A DNA stretch of 64,000 nucleotides from Edolisoma coerulescens (lineage: Eukaryota; Chordata; Aves; Passeriformes; Campephagidae): positions 76,860-140,859 of the forward strand of contig VWZW01004392.1 in NCBI GenBank assembly GCA_013397115.1, in the 5' to 3' direction. Positions within the stretch are counted from its first letter, which is position 1, and the number at the start of each line of letters is the position of its first letter. Shown here piece by piece: positions 22,464 through 34,680 of the stretch. The notes under the pieces were generated by a model. It was given only the letters and a program-made list of their open reading frames with translations. It had not been told where the DNA came from and did no database searches. A program made the translations under genes and the position numbers.

Positions 22464-22600
22464 CCCCATCCCTGGCAGTGCCCAAGGCCAGGCTGGACGG
22501 GGCTTGGAGCAGCCTGGGACAGTGGAAGGTGTCCCTGCCATGGCAGGGGGTGGCACTGGATGGTTTTTAAGGTCCCTTCCTTAACCACTCTGTTAATCTG
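22464..22600 (+). mobile_element. CR1 LINE 3' end, class A
   Basis: CCCATCCCTGGCAGTGCCC to TGTTAATCTG. One C is missing, so the palindrome is a perfect 16-bp CCCTGCCATGGCAGGG. The extreme tail is degenerate (CCTTCCTTAACCACTC). Confidence 0.85.
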
Positions 22601-23531
22601 TAATTTCTGCTTTCATCCATCTGCCCAGACACTGGAAGAGAAAATTCACTGTTGAAAACTTCACACTGCTGCATCTTCCTGCCATGAGTTGAGCACAGAA
22701 TGAGGACACCCTGAAATCTTCACCCTCTGCAGAAGCAAACTCCAGGTTTTACTCCCCTGAAAGCTAATCCATTTTTATCACAACAGAACTCCCAGCAGAG
22801 CAGGCAGAGCCCTCCCAGCTCCAGCCCTCCCTGACCTCATTGCTCAGGAAGCACAGCAAGTTTCCAACAGCCACACTCATTCCCAGGCCAGCATTTCCCA
22901 ACCCTTAGGTCATGCTCCCACTGGACCTGCTCCCTAAATCCTTTCCCACCCCTCCATAAGACCTCTTCTTCACAGAGGTGCTTTCAGCTCAGCCCCCCTG
23001 GCCAAGCTAGGCCTGGGGGATGTTAAACTCATGTCCTGACGGTCTGTTGGCACTTGGAGTTGGTTATCTTCCTAAATTGTGGCCCGAGGACACCCCTGTA
23101 GCCTTTGGGGATGAGGAACTCCTCCGTCCTGACCTAAGCACTGACAAGCACAGTCCCAGCGTGCTGGTGCCCCAGGAAATACCCCGGGAATGTCTCCTCC
23201 CAGCCTGTGTGTCAGAGGCTGCTCTGCTCCCCCTGGGCAGAGACAGCAGCCGAGGTCTGACCAAACTCCGGGCACGCCCAGCCCCCACACACCAGCTCTG
23301 CACCTCGCCTGCCCCAGCACAGCACTCCCCACGGGCAGCACTTCCACCCCCGGGCTCTGGGATGTGCACAGGGGAGTCAGGAGCAGAGTCCAGCTCCAGG
23401 TTACTCACAAGTCACACTCGTTTTCTCCCCCACCACGACAAACTGCAAACAGAACTTTCAGAAGCACCACAAGCAGTGAAGCTAAAATGCAGACGTGCCA
23501 AAAGCCGTGTCCAGAGCAACCCACAAGGTGT
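22601..23531. other. Unique sequence, no gene seen
   Basis: GC-richer towards the right, where a 186-codon plus frame (23020-23580) enters the next CR1. Alternative frames on both strands are open too, which argues for base composition rather than coding. Confidence 0.5.
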
Positions 23532-23700
23532 AATCACAGACTCACAGAACCACAAAATTAGGCTGGGAAAGACCTTTTGAGATCATTGAGTCCAACCTCT
23601 GACCCAACACCACCTTGTCAGCCAGACCATGGCACTGAGTGCCACATCCAGACTTTCCCTGGACACCTCCAGGGACGGGGACTCCACCACTTGCCTGGGG
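23532..23700 (-). mobile_element. CR1 LINE 3' end, class C
   Basis: Plus-strand reading ATCACAGACTCACAGAACC, a GATCATTGAGTCCAACC block, the ACACCACCTTGTCAGCC segment, and GGGACTCCACCACTTGCC at the truncated end. Confidence 0.85.
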
Positions 23701-24993
23701 TTAAAGTGATCCCAGCTCCATCGCCAACAGCACCGGGGACAGGGGCAGGTTCTCAGCAAATCCATCAACCTCTGGCTCCCCAAACACCCACACTAGACCA
23801 AAGTGAGGGAAAAACTAGCCTCTCCCAGCAGCCTCCAAGGGAGGAATCCTCAGACTGACCCCAGAACAAAGGCACCTGTACCTTTCCGTGCTGCCCCAAA
23901 TCCCACCGCTGAGTCCCACAGCTGGGAATCACAGGGATCTCTCCCACCACTCCTCCCATCCAAGAGCACACACAGACACGGTCACTCACCGGGGCTGGCT
24001 GGGCACTTGGGGTTTGTCACTCTCCCCGTTCCCGCAGCGGGAGCAGGCGCAGCTCCTCTCTGTGCTTCTTCACCCTGCAGGAACCAGGACATGGAGGGAG
24101 GGTAAGCAGATAATCCACGACTTTCTGCGAGGGTGTGCAGTGCTGGAAAGCAAAGCTGCTGCTGTCTGCAAGGATCAGAGCCGGGACTTTCTGAGCTAAG
24201 ACTCTGAGCTGCTTAGCACGGAGCTGGAAGCGGAGCAGACAGAGGTGGTTGTGTTCCCAGGGCTGAGCACTGGGGGGTGGTTCGGGCTGGCTCAGGCACC
24301 AGAAATCCCACAAAAACTGCTCCATCAGGTTAATGCTGGCAGAGAACAAGGATAGAGGCAGGCAGGAATTTTTGGTCACGGTGGCTGGGATTTGCTCAGG
24401 GAAAAAAAAAGAGTTTCTTCAAAGTGAAATATCACACAGCAAAACTTTTTCAGAGTTTTATTTATTTATTTAATATTTGGAAAACGTGCTTTCGAAATTG
24501 AAGATTTTACTTTGGGTTGGGGCAACTTGAAACTATCTCCTGATGGAATTAAAATGTTCTGCTTTAAGTCAGTTCCTCTGTATGCCCCAAGGTGCCCCAA
24601 ATCCCCCTGGAACTTTAAATTAAGGTGCTTTCCTTTCCCTGCCATGGCTGAGATACCTGGCTGACCTGCCCAGCATGAGAGATGTGCCAGGTGGGGCCAT
24701 ACCCAGGATTCAGAAGTGGAAACTGCAGGACTTTTTAAGGCATTTCTTGGCTGGGTCACCCTCAGCACCCCCTGGCAGAAGCTCCTGGAGCAGTGGTGTT
24801 GGTCCAGAAGGGTGTCCAGTGCTGCTCCCCACAGGGAAGGATGCAGAGCATGGATGCTCAGCTCTTTGTGCCCCTAAGGATGTTAAGTTAGACCTCGGTG
24901 AGGTCTAAGAAGTTGACTGATAACCTGGAGCGGAAGCAGAAAGAGGTGCCATAGAAAAACCTCACCAAGAGCAAAATCAAAGGAGCTGAAAAA
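23701..24993. other. Unique sequence, no gene seen
   Basis: Single-copy DNA with an AT-rich patch at 24400-24620, including TTTATTTATTTATTT at about 24457. No coding similarity. Confidence 0.5.
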
Positions 24994-25170
24994 AGGACAC
25001 CTTCCACCATCCCAGGCTGCTCCAAGCCCCGTCCAGCCTGGCCTTGGACACTGCCAGGGATCCAGGGGCAGCCACAGCTGCTCTTGGCACCCTGTGCCAG
25101 GGGCTCACATCCTCACAGGGGAGAATTTCTTCCAAATCTCTAATCTAAATCCAGTTTAAGGCCATTCCCT
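24994..25170 (-). mobile_element. CR1 LINE fragment, class A
   Basis: AGGACACCTTCCACCATCC through CCAAGCCCCGTCCAGCC, CAGCCACAGCTGCTC and GGAGAATTTCTTCC. The terminal GGTCCC tail and half of the palindrome are missing on the left. Confidence 0.8.
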
Positions 25171-26690
25171 GCTCTGACACTGAATTCCCCTTTACTGTGC
25201 GAGTCCTGTGGAATTCAGGCAGCAAAAGCAGCTGAGCCCAGGCCTTGCAAGGCTGGAGTTGATCCATCGAGTGCCATCCCATGATTTTTGTGGAGTCACT
25301 TCAACCCACAATGCAAAAGCGAAGGAGAACGGAGGCAAGGGCTCTGCCAAAACCCAGCATCTTTTGAACAAAGTAACTGCACTAAAATGTGCTGCTTTAT
25401 TTTCACTCTGGGCTCCCCAAGCCTTTCCCTTCTCTCCCTGAATGATAACGGGCATAAAAATTAAACAGAAGTTCTCCAAGAGCAAATGAAACGCACTGAA
25501 GGGCAATAAATCACGGGGCTGGATGGCATTCTGAGGGAGCTGGGGGAGGGGAGAAGGGATGGAACAGTGCAGGAATGCTGACTAAGATGTATCACAGACC
25601 CTTCCAAAGCCAGGACTCGCCCTCGGGGTGGGGACTCCACACACTGGGCTACACTTGGATGGAGCAGCAAAGGGAACGTGCCCAGCACGGCCGTGGGGCT
25701 GGAACGTGGTGCCCAACACAGCACAGTGAGCGCCACCCCAGCACCACACCCTGACAAAAACACCTCCTCATTTCCCTAAAGCCACAATTCCATACCCACT
25801 GCTGGCTGCTGAGGGCAGAGCACCTGTAAAAAGATGGAGTTTTTTGGGGGGGTTTCCAAGAAGTGCCCTTCCTGCTCAGGCAAAGGGCTGCAGGATGGAC
25901 ACGTGGGGCCAGGGCTGCCCCTCTCGCTCCCCAGGAGGGAGACACTGACTGATCCTGTCCCACTGACACCAGGATCAACTGGGGACTCCAGGGAAAGGAA
26001 AGAGTAAAAGTAAAGCCCAGTGCTGGAGCAGCACGCAGACATCTCTGAGCAGCAGCTATCCCACATGGAATGCTCTGGCATCTGACCTGGGATCCTGCCA
26101 TCTGCACTTCCAGTCACCTGGAACACTCCCAGGGCATCACACACAATCCCAGTGTTCTGGAAACACCAGGAATCAGCAGTGATTTTCTTCTAGCAAACAG
26201 GATCACCTTTAATTTCGCAGGCACCTCCTACATGGTTAAAGATCTTGCTCTCCAGGGATTTGCTCCTCAGCTGGGGCAGGAAACGAAAAGACACAAAATG
26301 CCATTTAATTGGGGATAAAGCTCCATCTTTGCAGTGCCTATCGTAATTATGTGTCATTTAAAAACAAGTGTGGAGCAGGTGTGAGATGGCACCAGCTCTG
26401 GATGGGCATAAAAAGGCTGACTCCAGCAGCGCGTCTCAGAGAGGATCAGGTGGTGCAGCTTCAAAACTCCTGTTCCCTTTGTTCTCTTGCTCTCTCCCCT
26501 CAAACTTCTCTGAAAAATTGACTTTTGAAATGGGTGAGAAGAAATGGCATCTCAGGGAGGCCAAGGGGTTTGAAAGGAAGAGAATGGTCCCAGCAATGGT
26601 CCCTGACATTGTGGGGCAGGGCTGGTGCTGGTGCTGAGGATGGAGAGAGGAAAATCATCAGCACAGCCAAGGTTCAGGTGACCCAGAGCT
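25171..26690. other. Unique sequence, no gene seen
   Basis: 1.5 kb of single-copy DNA. A TTTTTTGGGGGGG homopolymer junction lies near 25840. A 152-codon minus frame (25649-26107) is overlapped by others and has no domain. Confidence 0.5.
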
Positions 26691-26755
26691 GTCCTGATAT
26701 CCAACCTAAACCTCCCTGCCACAGCTCCAGCCATTCCCTGGGGTCCTGTCCCTGA
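26691..26755 (-). mobile_element. CR1 fragment, probably class B
   Basis: 65 bp reading GTCCTGATATCCAACC, TAAACCTCCCTGCCACAGC, then GCCATTCCCTGGGGTCCTG. This matches the internal part next to the class B tail. Short, so the class is uncertain. Confidence 0.55.
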
Positions 26756-27654
26756 TCAAGTGACATCAAGGTGCTGATGTCTGCCTTAGGAGCTGAGTCA
26801 GGTGGGAGAGGGTTTCTGCTTTCCCTCAGGTCTCCCAGCCCCTCTCTCCACGCTCCAGCACCAGGAGGAGCAGTGTGATAAATCACTTTAATGCTCAGGG
26901 TTTCAGATGACCTGCAGAGAGCAGAGTCAAAGAAGAGCAAGGAGAGCTTACGGATGTGTTATGCTCCTCGTTGTAAGGAAAAGGAAACCTGGAATTCCTC
27001 TTCAGAGCTGCTGGGGAGTCTCCATGAAATTCAAGGCAGCTCAGTTGGCTCAAGCCTGCCCAAAACAGCTTCCACGGCTGAGGCTTTTCCATCTGAAGAT
27101 GCCCCAAATCAGAATCCTCACACGTGTCCCTCCGTGCTAAGAACTGCTCCAGCTTTCCATGTGAGCTGGGAGCTTGGATCTGACTGTGCCCCAGCCTCTC
27201 CTGGGCATAAAACCAAGGGGTGAGCGTGACCCCTGAGCACTGGGAGACACTGGGAGAGACTGGCAGGAATCCGGGAGAAACCAAACCATTTGCCTTCCCA
27301 CCAAAGGCAGAGTGGCTCACTGGAAGCGTGAGTGTTCCTCGTGGAAAAGAGATGCCTGAAGCACCAGAGCAGAGGTCTCTGGCCTCGGTGCTTCTCCAGA
27401 TGTTATCTGCAACACCCTGGATTTATTGAAATCTATTTTTCTACCAAGTACCTTTTCTGCACCTCCTCTCAAGGGAGACAAAATAGGGAGGAGCCCCATT
27501 TAATTGATGCACTTTAATTAACTGCCTGTCCTGTCAGAGCCCTGCTCCTGTATTCTGATGCAAATTCACAGCCTTTCACTGTAAGCAAGACCTCAGCTTG
27601 ACTTCAGTCTTAAGTCATGGTTAAATGTCACATTTTCCCCTCAGCGGATCCACG
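26756..27654. other. Unique sequence, no gene seen
   Basis: Single-copy DNA. Frames up to 141 codons on both strands overlap without domain content. Confidence 0.5.
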
Positions 27655-27731
27655 CTCACAGAATCACAGCAGGGTTTGGGTTGGAAACGACCCTGAAGAT
27701 CATCTCATTCCAACTCCCTGCCATGGGCAGG
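27655..27731 (-). mobile_element. CR1 LINE 3' end, class A, very short
   Basis: 77 bp: CTCACAGAATCACAGC, then GTTTGGGTTGGAAACGACC, ATCATCTCATTCCAACTCCC and the first half of the palindrome. Truncated just inside the end. Confidence 0.75.
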
Positions 27732-28546
27732 CTGCTTAGATCCTTCAGTTATCACTTCTCTGCTCATCCCACCTTGGGCTGGGCTTCTTTAGCCCCTGAG
27801 CACATCAGAAACTTTTCCTGACCGATCTTTTAGGCCAGGATGCTGCTCAGGGAGTGTGCTGGGAGCTGGCTCTGCTCCCACCTCTCTCTCACACTGTCCT
27901 GTTCCAAGAGCCTGGCTGGGAGCAGGATGTGCCTTGCATGAGGCAAACAGGAGCATCTTCTGTAATGAAACCCTAAACCACGTCCCAGGCAGGGAGCAGG
28001 GAGAGGTTTTCCTGTTTCACTTCCAGGGGCAAAGACGCAGCTCCCCATCGTCCCTAATTTTATGTCTTGACGTCTCCACCTTCTGCCTGTGAATTCTCTC
28101 CTGCTGTCAGAAGGTCACCAGGCCAGTTGGAAAGCCATTTTTCACAGCCTGGCTAATCCAGAGGCACCTGGCTGCCTCCTCCCACCAGCAAAATGCTGAC
28201 AACAAAACTGATTAGTAGGCAGCAGGACTGTGGGTGGGTGACAGCGCTGGCCTTTACTGTACCAGCCAAAAATTCAAGGGATTCAGGAGCAGCTCCTGGC
28301 TCTTCCCCAGACTCCTTTCGTGACCTTGGGCTCCAGCTCTGTGCTCACCTCTACCCACTGAGGCTGGTAACACTTCCCAGACGTGGCCATACCAGTAAAT
28401 TAATTTATGGTGAGGAAATAATTCATTAGGCTGGGCACAAAGGTCCGTTCAGAATAAAAATGTAATGTGGTCAAGCTTTTTACTAGACTTGTGCATTAGC
28501 TGAATATTCCCAATGTTCTCACAATGTCTGGGCTGAGCAGATTGGG
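27732..28546. other. Unique sequence, no gene seen
   Basis: Single-copy DNA without recognisable elements. AT-richer after 28380. Confidence 0.5.
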
Positions 28547-28720
28547 TGGAAAAGGCTGCCCAGAGAAGCTGTGGCTGCCCCATCCCTGGAAATGTCCAAG
28601 GCCAGGCTGGACGGGGCTTGGAGCACCCTGGGGTAGTGGAAGGTGTCCCTGCCCATGGCAGGGGTGGGATGGGATGAGCTTCAAGGTCCCTTGCAACTGA
28701 ACCCATTCCCTGACTTTATG
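28547..28720 (+). mobile_element. CR1 LINE 3' end, class A
   Basis: GGAAAAGGCTGCCCAGAGAAGC through GACGGGGCTTGGAGCACCC and an intact palindrome to CCTGACTTTATG. The extreme tail has drifted from the ATTCT pattern. Confidence 0.85.
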
Positions 28721-29944
28721 AAATGTCCAGGGCCAGGGGATGCTCTGCAGCAGGAAGCAGGCCAGGAAGGGGTTAACTCCTCCTCACTCAGCTGCTGTTG
28801 TCATGACACTGATGAAATCCACCACTGGAGGAGGGTCCATGGACCACCATTCATCTCGAAATCAAATGAGGGGCGGCACAGTGCCCTCCCTGTCCCAGAC
28901 AGAGCACAGGCATCCCCTGGAGCCCAGGTGCCTTCCCTGCATCCCTCCCCAGCACTGACACTGCCTGTGGAGCGCCGTGCCAGCCCCAGACACCCCCACA
29001 GCTCCTGGGGAGCTGGGACAACCCCAGCTTGGACAGGGAATGAAAAACATCTCGGCATCCCCAGCCAGACTGTTTTTCCTGTCTATAAAACATGAAGGGG
29101 GGCTCAGTGAGCTGGGCAGTGCCTGCTGAATCCCAGCACACCGGGACACCCTGGAGACATGTGAAAAAGGAAGGAGAAGCCCTGAGCAGCCTGTCAGAAC
29201 TTCAGCAGTGGGGATAATTGGTTTGTACACATTTCTCCCACACCCAATTACCAGCTCGGTTTGGTGTTTGATTGTACACGACTCCGGTCCAGCAGAGCTG
29301 CTGCTGTTTCCATTCCTGCACACATCACCCAGTCCCTAAATCATTTTTAATAGCTCCTCTCCTCGTGTGCCCTCCCGGCTCATTCCAGCCCCATCAGCAC
29401 GAGGCAGGTTGCAGATACGGAGGAGCTGACATTTCTCTTTTGAGTAATTTGCAGTGGATTTCTTGCCCGTTTGATGTAGTCATTTTGTTCTCGGTGCTGA
29501 TGTGACATTAATTATTGTTAAATATTCTTATCTGTTACACACAGTTCTGTTTAGATAAAGGTCAGTGTGTGAACCCGTGACAGTGCTCGTTGCTGCCATG
29601 CTCCAAAGCCAATTTGTCATCCTCTCCCTTCAATACCTTCATCTTGGTTTCAGTTCATTTTTCCATTAATTCAGGCACAGTAGAGAGCCATTAAAAAATG
29701 CAAAAACTCTCAGCTGTTCAGCTCAGCAATCGGACAGGGAATTATGAGCCTGGGGAGCACCAGTTGTACAGGGAGGGCAGGGAATAACGCCCAGGAAAAT
29801 CCAGCAGCACCCTCTTTTAAGGAACTGTATGGCCGCCCCCCAAAATCTGTCCATGGGTCTGCTTTAATGAAAATCAGCTCAGCCTTGTGCAGCACACGGT
29901 GCCTTCTCCCAGCCTGGTGTGCAGTGGGATAACAGCACAATCCA
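28721..29944. other. Unique sequence, AT-rich island inside
   Basis: GC-rich to 29170, then AT-rich at 29430-29720 with TTAATTATTGTTAAATATTC and TTAATTCAGG. It is free of repeats and resembles a conserved noncoding element in composition, which I cannot verify. Confidence 0.45.
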
Positions 29945-30126
29945 GAGGCCCTGGCACAGGGTGCCCAGAGCAGCTGTGGCTGCCCCTGGATCCCTGGAAG
30001 TGTCCAAGGCCAGGCTGGATGGGGCAGCCTGAGAGAGTGGAAGGTGTCCCTGCCCATGGCAGGGGGTGGCACTGGATGGGCTTTAAGGCCCCTCCAACCC
30101 AAGCCATCCTGGGGTTTCTGATTCTC
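29945..30126 (+). mobile_element. CR1 LINE 3' end, class A
   Basis: GAGGCCCTGGCACAGGGTGC to GGGGTTTCTGATTCTCTG. Compared with other copies it has lost about 10 bp between GGATGGGGC and AGCCTG (the CTTGGAGC motif). Confidence 0.85.
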
Positions 30127-31261
30127 TGCTAAGCCCACACCACCCTCTCTTGGCAGAGGACAAGAAGGGCAACGCTCAAACTGTCAAAATCTCCCAGAAC
30201 AGAAGCACCACCTAGCAGGGATCCATGGATCCATCTTCCCAGAGACCTGAGGAGCAGCTGGGCCTGCTCATGGTGACTAAAACCTGCACCAGCCTCTGTT
30301 CTGTCTTGCTTTTTATCTGTCTCACCAAATAATTCCTCTCTGCCACCCTGAGGTGTCGCTTCCCACCACGGCACCTGCAAGGCGGGGATGGGAGTGCAGG
30401 GACAGCCTTGCTGGGACTCACTCCAGCACCCCTGATCCCTGCCCGCCTTGGGACCCCTTGATGGGCCAAAATTGCATCTCCATGGCCTATCGGGAGCAGG
30501 GGTGCTGAGGCTTTCCAGCACCGTGCCCTCCCTGGGGACAGGTCATACAACCCCACCAGGACACGCGTCAGCAGGACACAAACAGCAGAGCTCGGGCCAG
30601 CCAGGCTGGCACAGCTGGCAGCAGGAACAATCCCAGCTCAGCTTACAGCACGGGGAGCAGGGCTGGCAGCCCCGGTGCTGGGCAGACCTGTGGTACTGCC
30701 CAGCTGCAGCTCCTGGGCTTTTGTGCTCCGTCCGAAGTGCTCCAGCACATCCGGAACCCGCAAAGAGTGTGAATCCCACCCAGGGAGCCCTGCAGACACG
30801 TCAGCTGAACTCCAGGCCTAAGGGAGCGTCTGAGAGAGCCCTTCGGGGCACAGCCAGGGAGGACAGGGCATGGAGAGGAGCTAAGCCCTCAAGCCAGCCC
30901 AGACAGTGACAAGGAGCAGGGTGAAGATGCTCAGGAGGCTCCAGACCCAGGACTAGGTTAATCCAAGGGCTCAGCTGCCTGCAAAGGTGGGTTCTGCAGC
31001 ACAAGCAGAGAAGGATGCTAAGGTGGATTCAGCATGACTGAAGCACCACACCATGCATCATGTGCTCATCCCAGCACTCGGCAAATGGAAGAACATTTGA
31101 ACCTTTATTCAAAGTTACATTTAATTTTGCATTGTGCTAAATCATTCTGTACTTCTAAATAAAAGAGAATAAACTCCCAAGTCATCCCCCTCTCAGCGAA
31201 ACACAAAGAAATTGTGCAATGTGCTGGATGTAATTGAGTGTGGGGTTTTCTTCCTTCACTT
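30127..31261. other. Unique sequence, no gene seen
   Basis: GC-rich to about 31000, then AT-rich (31090-31240). A 153-codon plus frame at 30448 overlaps other open frames and lacks domains. Confidence 0.5.
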
Positions 31262-31614
31262 GGAATCACAGAATCGTTAAAGCTGAAAAGGACCTCGAAG
31301 ATAATTGAGTCCAACAATGCCAAGCCTACCACTAACCCACAACCCTAAGCCCCATACCCACATGTTTTTCGAATGCTTCCAGGGATGGTGATTTCACCAC
31401 TGCCCTGGGCAGTGTGTTCTAGGGCTTGATTACCCTTTCTGGGAAGACATTTTCCCTAATCTCCAACCTAAACCTCCCCTTGCACAACCTGAGGCCGTTT
31501 CCTCTCATCCTGACCCTTGTCACCCGGGAGCAGAGACCAACCTGGCTGCACCCTCCTGTCAGGGAGTTGGAGAGATCGGGCAGGTCCCCCCTGAGCCTCC
31601 TTTTCTCCACACTA
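31262..31614 (-). mobile_element. CR1 LINE 3' end, class C
   Basis: GGAATCACAGAATCGTTAAAG, a GATAATTGAGTCCAAC block, ACCACTGCCCTGGGCAGTG, the CTCCAACCTAAACCTCCCC block, and the CCCCCTGAGCCTCCTTTTC block at its truncated end. Confidence 0.9.
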
Positions 31615-32520
31615 AACAACTTCTTATTCATCAGAACCATAAATAAACTGGAGAAAGGGATATTCCCATCCCAGGTCTGCAGATGCACCCGTGCTGGTGG
31701 GAAGCAGCAGCACTGCCCCCCTCCCCTCTGCTAAATCGGGAGCAGGGAAGGGCGAGAGCTGGCTTCACACGTTGGGAGAGGTATGAGACAACGCAGCTCC
31801 TCTCCAGCCTTGGGGACAGAGTGTCCTGAGGCTAAAAATACAGAGACGAGCCAAAAAGTCAAGGCTAGCAAGAGGCATTAGCAGAGCCTGTTTATTTCTG
31901 TAGCCAGGGAGCATCCAGAGCAAGCCCCCGGCACTTGCTGCCTGCGTGATGGACAGGCTGCTGCAGCTGGAGGAGTCCGGTTTCTCCTGCACACGCAGGG
32001 CTTCCCTCCCCGTCCCCTGCCCCCAGGGCAACCTCACACCTTGCTTGCCATTATTTTTAGCTGCCGCACAAAGCAGGGTAATGTGCAGGAGCAGAGGGAC
32101 ACGGCGAATGATGGAAAGCACTACCCCGGTGAAGGCTCTCGCCTTGCCACCACCACAGGGAGTCAGCATCCAAGTTTATCAAGGTTTGTCATCAAACTTG
32201 TCCACAGTCAGTGGGATCCAAGGTGGAAATCTCTCTACCAGCCTTTCCCAGCAGCCTGGGTTGGGTGGGAGATGTCCCACACCCGGAGCAGGACTGGGCT
32301 GCCCTGTGCTGCCCACGGTGCTCCCACCACACCCTCCCCAGGGCTCCTGCCCTGCACCATGCCTGGACACCAGCCACAGGTGGGGCCTGGCCCCTCCTCA
32401 GCCCTGGGCCAGAGGTCCAAGGAAAGTTTCCACTGCCAAAAGCACTGGGATGCAACCTCACGGCTGGCAGTGGCAGTCTAAGGACAGGGATGCTCCTTGA
32501 GCCTGCTCCAAATGCAATCA
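31615..32520. other. Unique sequence, no gene seen
   Basis: Single-copy DNA, with a 184-codon plus frame (31946-32500) that shares its span with equally open minus frames. No domain recognised. Confidence 0.5.
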
Positions 32521-32694
32521 TCACAGAATCCCAGAATGGTTTGGGTTGGAAGGGACCTTCAAACTCTTCCAGTGCCACCCCCTGCCATGAGCAGGGACAC
32601 CTTCCACTATCCCAGGGTGCTCCAAGCCCCGTCCAACCTGGCCTTGGACACTTCAGGGATGGGGCAGCCACAGCTTCTCTGGGCAACCTGTTCC
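32521..32694 (-). mobile_element. CR1 LINE 3' end, class A
   Basis: TCACAGAATCCCAGAATGG, then the distinctive CTTCAAACTCTTCCAGTGCC and CATGAGCAGGG variants, CCGTCCAACCTGGCC, and AGCTTCTCTGGGCAACC. It shares these variants with the copy at 36057. Confidence 0.9.
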
Positions 32695-34549
32695 ATGACT
32701 GGAGCTGTCAGAGCTCAGCTCCCCTCACCTGGCATAAAAAAACCCCGGTGACACCAGGATGGAGCCACTGGAACACCAAGGGAAGACCACAAGGAGCCTC
32801 TGGCACTGGCTATGTGCCAGGCTAAGCCTCCCACACAGGGCTCTTCAATTCAATTTGCCTTCCTTCATTAACCACAATGGACTTACACCCGAACCAGAAC
32901 TGAAAAAATTCAATTATCTGTCTCTTTAACCTCACTGCCATGTCATCATTCCCTCTGTCCCATGTTTGGCTCCCCTCTAACATCCTTTCTCGCAGGCCTG
33001 ACAGAAATTTGGCACAGTCCTCACGCTGCAGGACAAACTTCCAAGGTAAAGAAAGGATAACACCCCAGTTTCTTTTGCAAGAGTGATTTCAGCACTAACT
33101 ACTGCAAAAATATGAACAGAAAACTCCAGACTTGGAAGTGCAGCTGATCCCTCTGCAACTTGCACTCCAGTGCATGGATTAAGGTCTACGTCCTGCTGTA
33201 AGAAACCATGTCCTTCTGACAGGAATGCTGCTGGAGCTCTTGGATCAGCAGGTGCTTGATTTTCAAGGCTGATGGCAGAGGAACCTCACGGGAAAAGAGC
33301 ATCCAGGAAGTTTTACCCATCAGGCTCCCACCAGCAGACACTGTTGGCTCCGGGTGCTGGTGCAGCACTGAGAGCCACAGAACAAGAGATCTCCAATGTG
33401 GGATAATTAATTTTTAGTGCTACTTTGGCCTCTGAGAGCACCTCAGATGAGCTAGAGCTGGTCTGAAACTGAAGGGAAGGTGCTACTGCTGCTCTACCAT
33501 TGCTGAGCTTTGACACAAACCCCAGTAAATCCCAGGGGCCACCTGGACCCTTGGTCATGGTGCACAGACCATGGTGCCTCAAAGCTCTGACCAGTTCCTC
33601 ACCCTCATCATCACAGGCACCTCCTGAGAGCCTCCTCCCAAAGGAGCCGGTGATCCCAGCACAGCCACAGGAGACTCCACATGGCCAGGGGACCTCCAGG
33701 GACGTCCCCACCATCCAGTGCCCACACAGCTGGGGAGGGGGATGTTCATCCTGCGCTGAACTGGGCGGTTTGTTGTACACAATCAATTCCTTTTCTGTAA
33801 TGGAATGGGTGGGTGTATCATTATGATTAGGCACAGTCGTTACATCCAGCACTTAATTAGATTTGTGTAATTAGAAATTCACTGAGTTATTTCACACGAT
33901 GGAAAAAGTCCTGCCTAGGTGGGGTTACATGAGACAGCGACAGATTCCTCTGGAGCTTCCAGAGCTGACTGATAACCTGGAACAAATGACATCTCCAGTT
34001 TTGGGACCTCCACAAGGTGTGCATAATGCTCAACATCAGGCTGATTTTGCATGGCTTAAAGGTGAAAATCAGGCAAAAGCACACGGAAAATATCATGACA
34101 GCTCCTCCCAGTATTTTCTTCTCCTGCAAAGATGTTCAAGCAGCACAATCAGGAGGCTGATGCTGCAGCCCCTGGTGCTGCACTGGACCCCAGACACCCA
34201 GCTGGGCTCACTGGGATGGACAGGACCAGGAGATGGGATGCTCCCAAGCCACCACTGTGGCTTGGACACAGGAATGAGATACTCATGTGCCAACCACAGA
34301 GAAAGTCATTGGGAAAAATCTTAAGGGATCAGAAGGCCAGGCAGGCAGGTGGGGGTGCAGACCCACATAACTCAGATCCAGCCCCACTGCTGCACCAGCT
34401 GGGGAGCATCAGGGGGAAGGATCGAGTGAGCCGGTTGCCCTTTTTGGGTTTATCCTAGAGAACACCAGCTGAGAGGTGATCCAGGCTGCTTTCCACAGGG
34501 GCAGGAGTCAGCACAGACAGAAAATCACCTGAGCCGAAACCACCACACA
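32695..34549. other. Unique sequence, no gene seen
   Basis: 1.85 kb of single-copy DNA; AT-richer at 32840-33130 and 33780-34130. A 141-codon plus frame at 33899 and a 179-codon minus frame at 33313 have no recognisable domain. Confidence 0.5.
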
Positions 34550-34680
34550 GAGAAATCAGAGACTGGTTTGGGGTGGAAGGGAATTTAAAGACCATGACAT
34601 TCCAGCTCCCCTGCCACAGGCAGGCACTGCACCCACCAGAGCACGTTGCTCTGAGCCCCATCCAACCCGGCCTGACCAGG
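34550..34680 (-). mobile_element. CR1 LINE 3' end, class A, diverged
   Basis: GAAATCAGAGACTGGTTTGG, then GGTGGAAGGGAATTTAAAG, CCCCTGCCACAGGCAGG and CCCCATCCAACCCGGCC. More substitutions and small indels than most copies suggest an older insertion. Confidence 0.75.

Noticed and set aside
33899..34324. 141-codon plus frame with a moderately protein-like start
   Set aside because: No domain or splice context seen. A short word shared with about 24913 (GACTGATAACCTGGA) is too short to mean homology.
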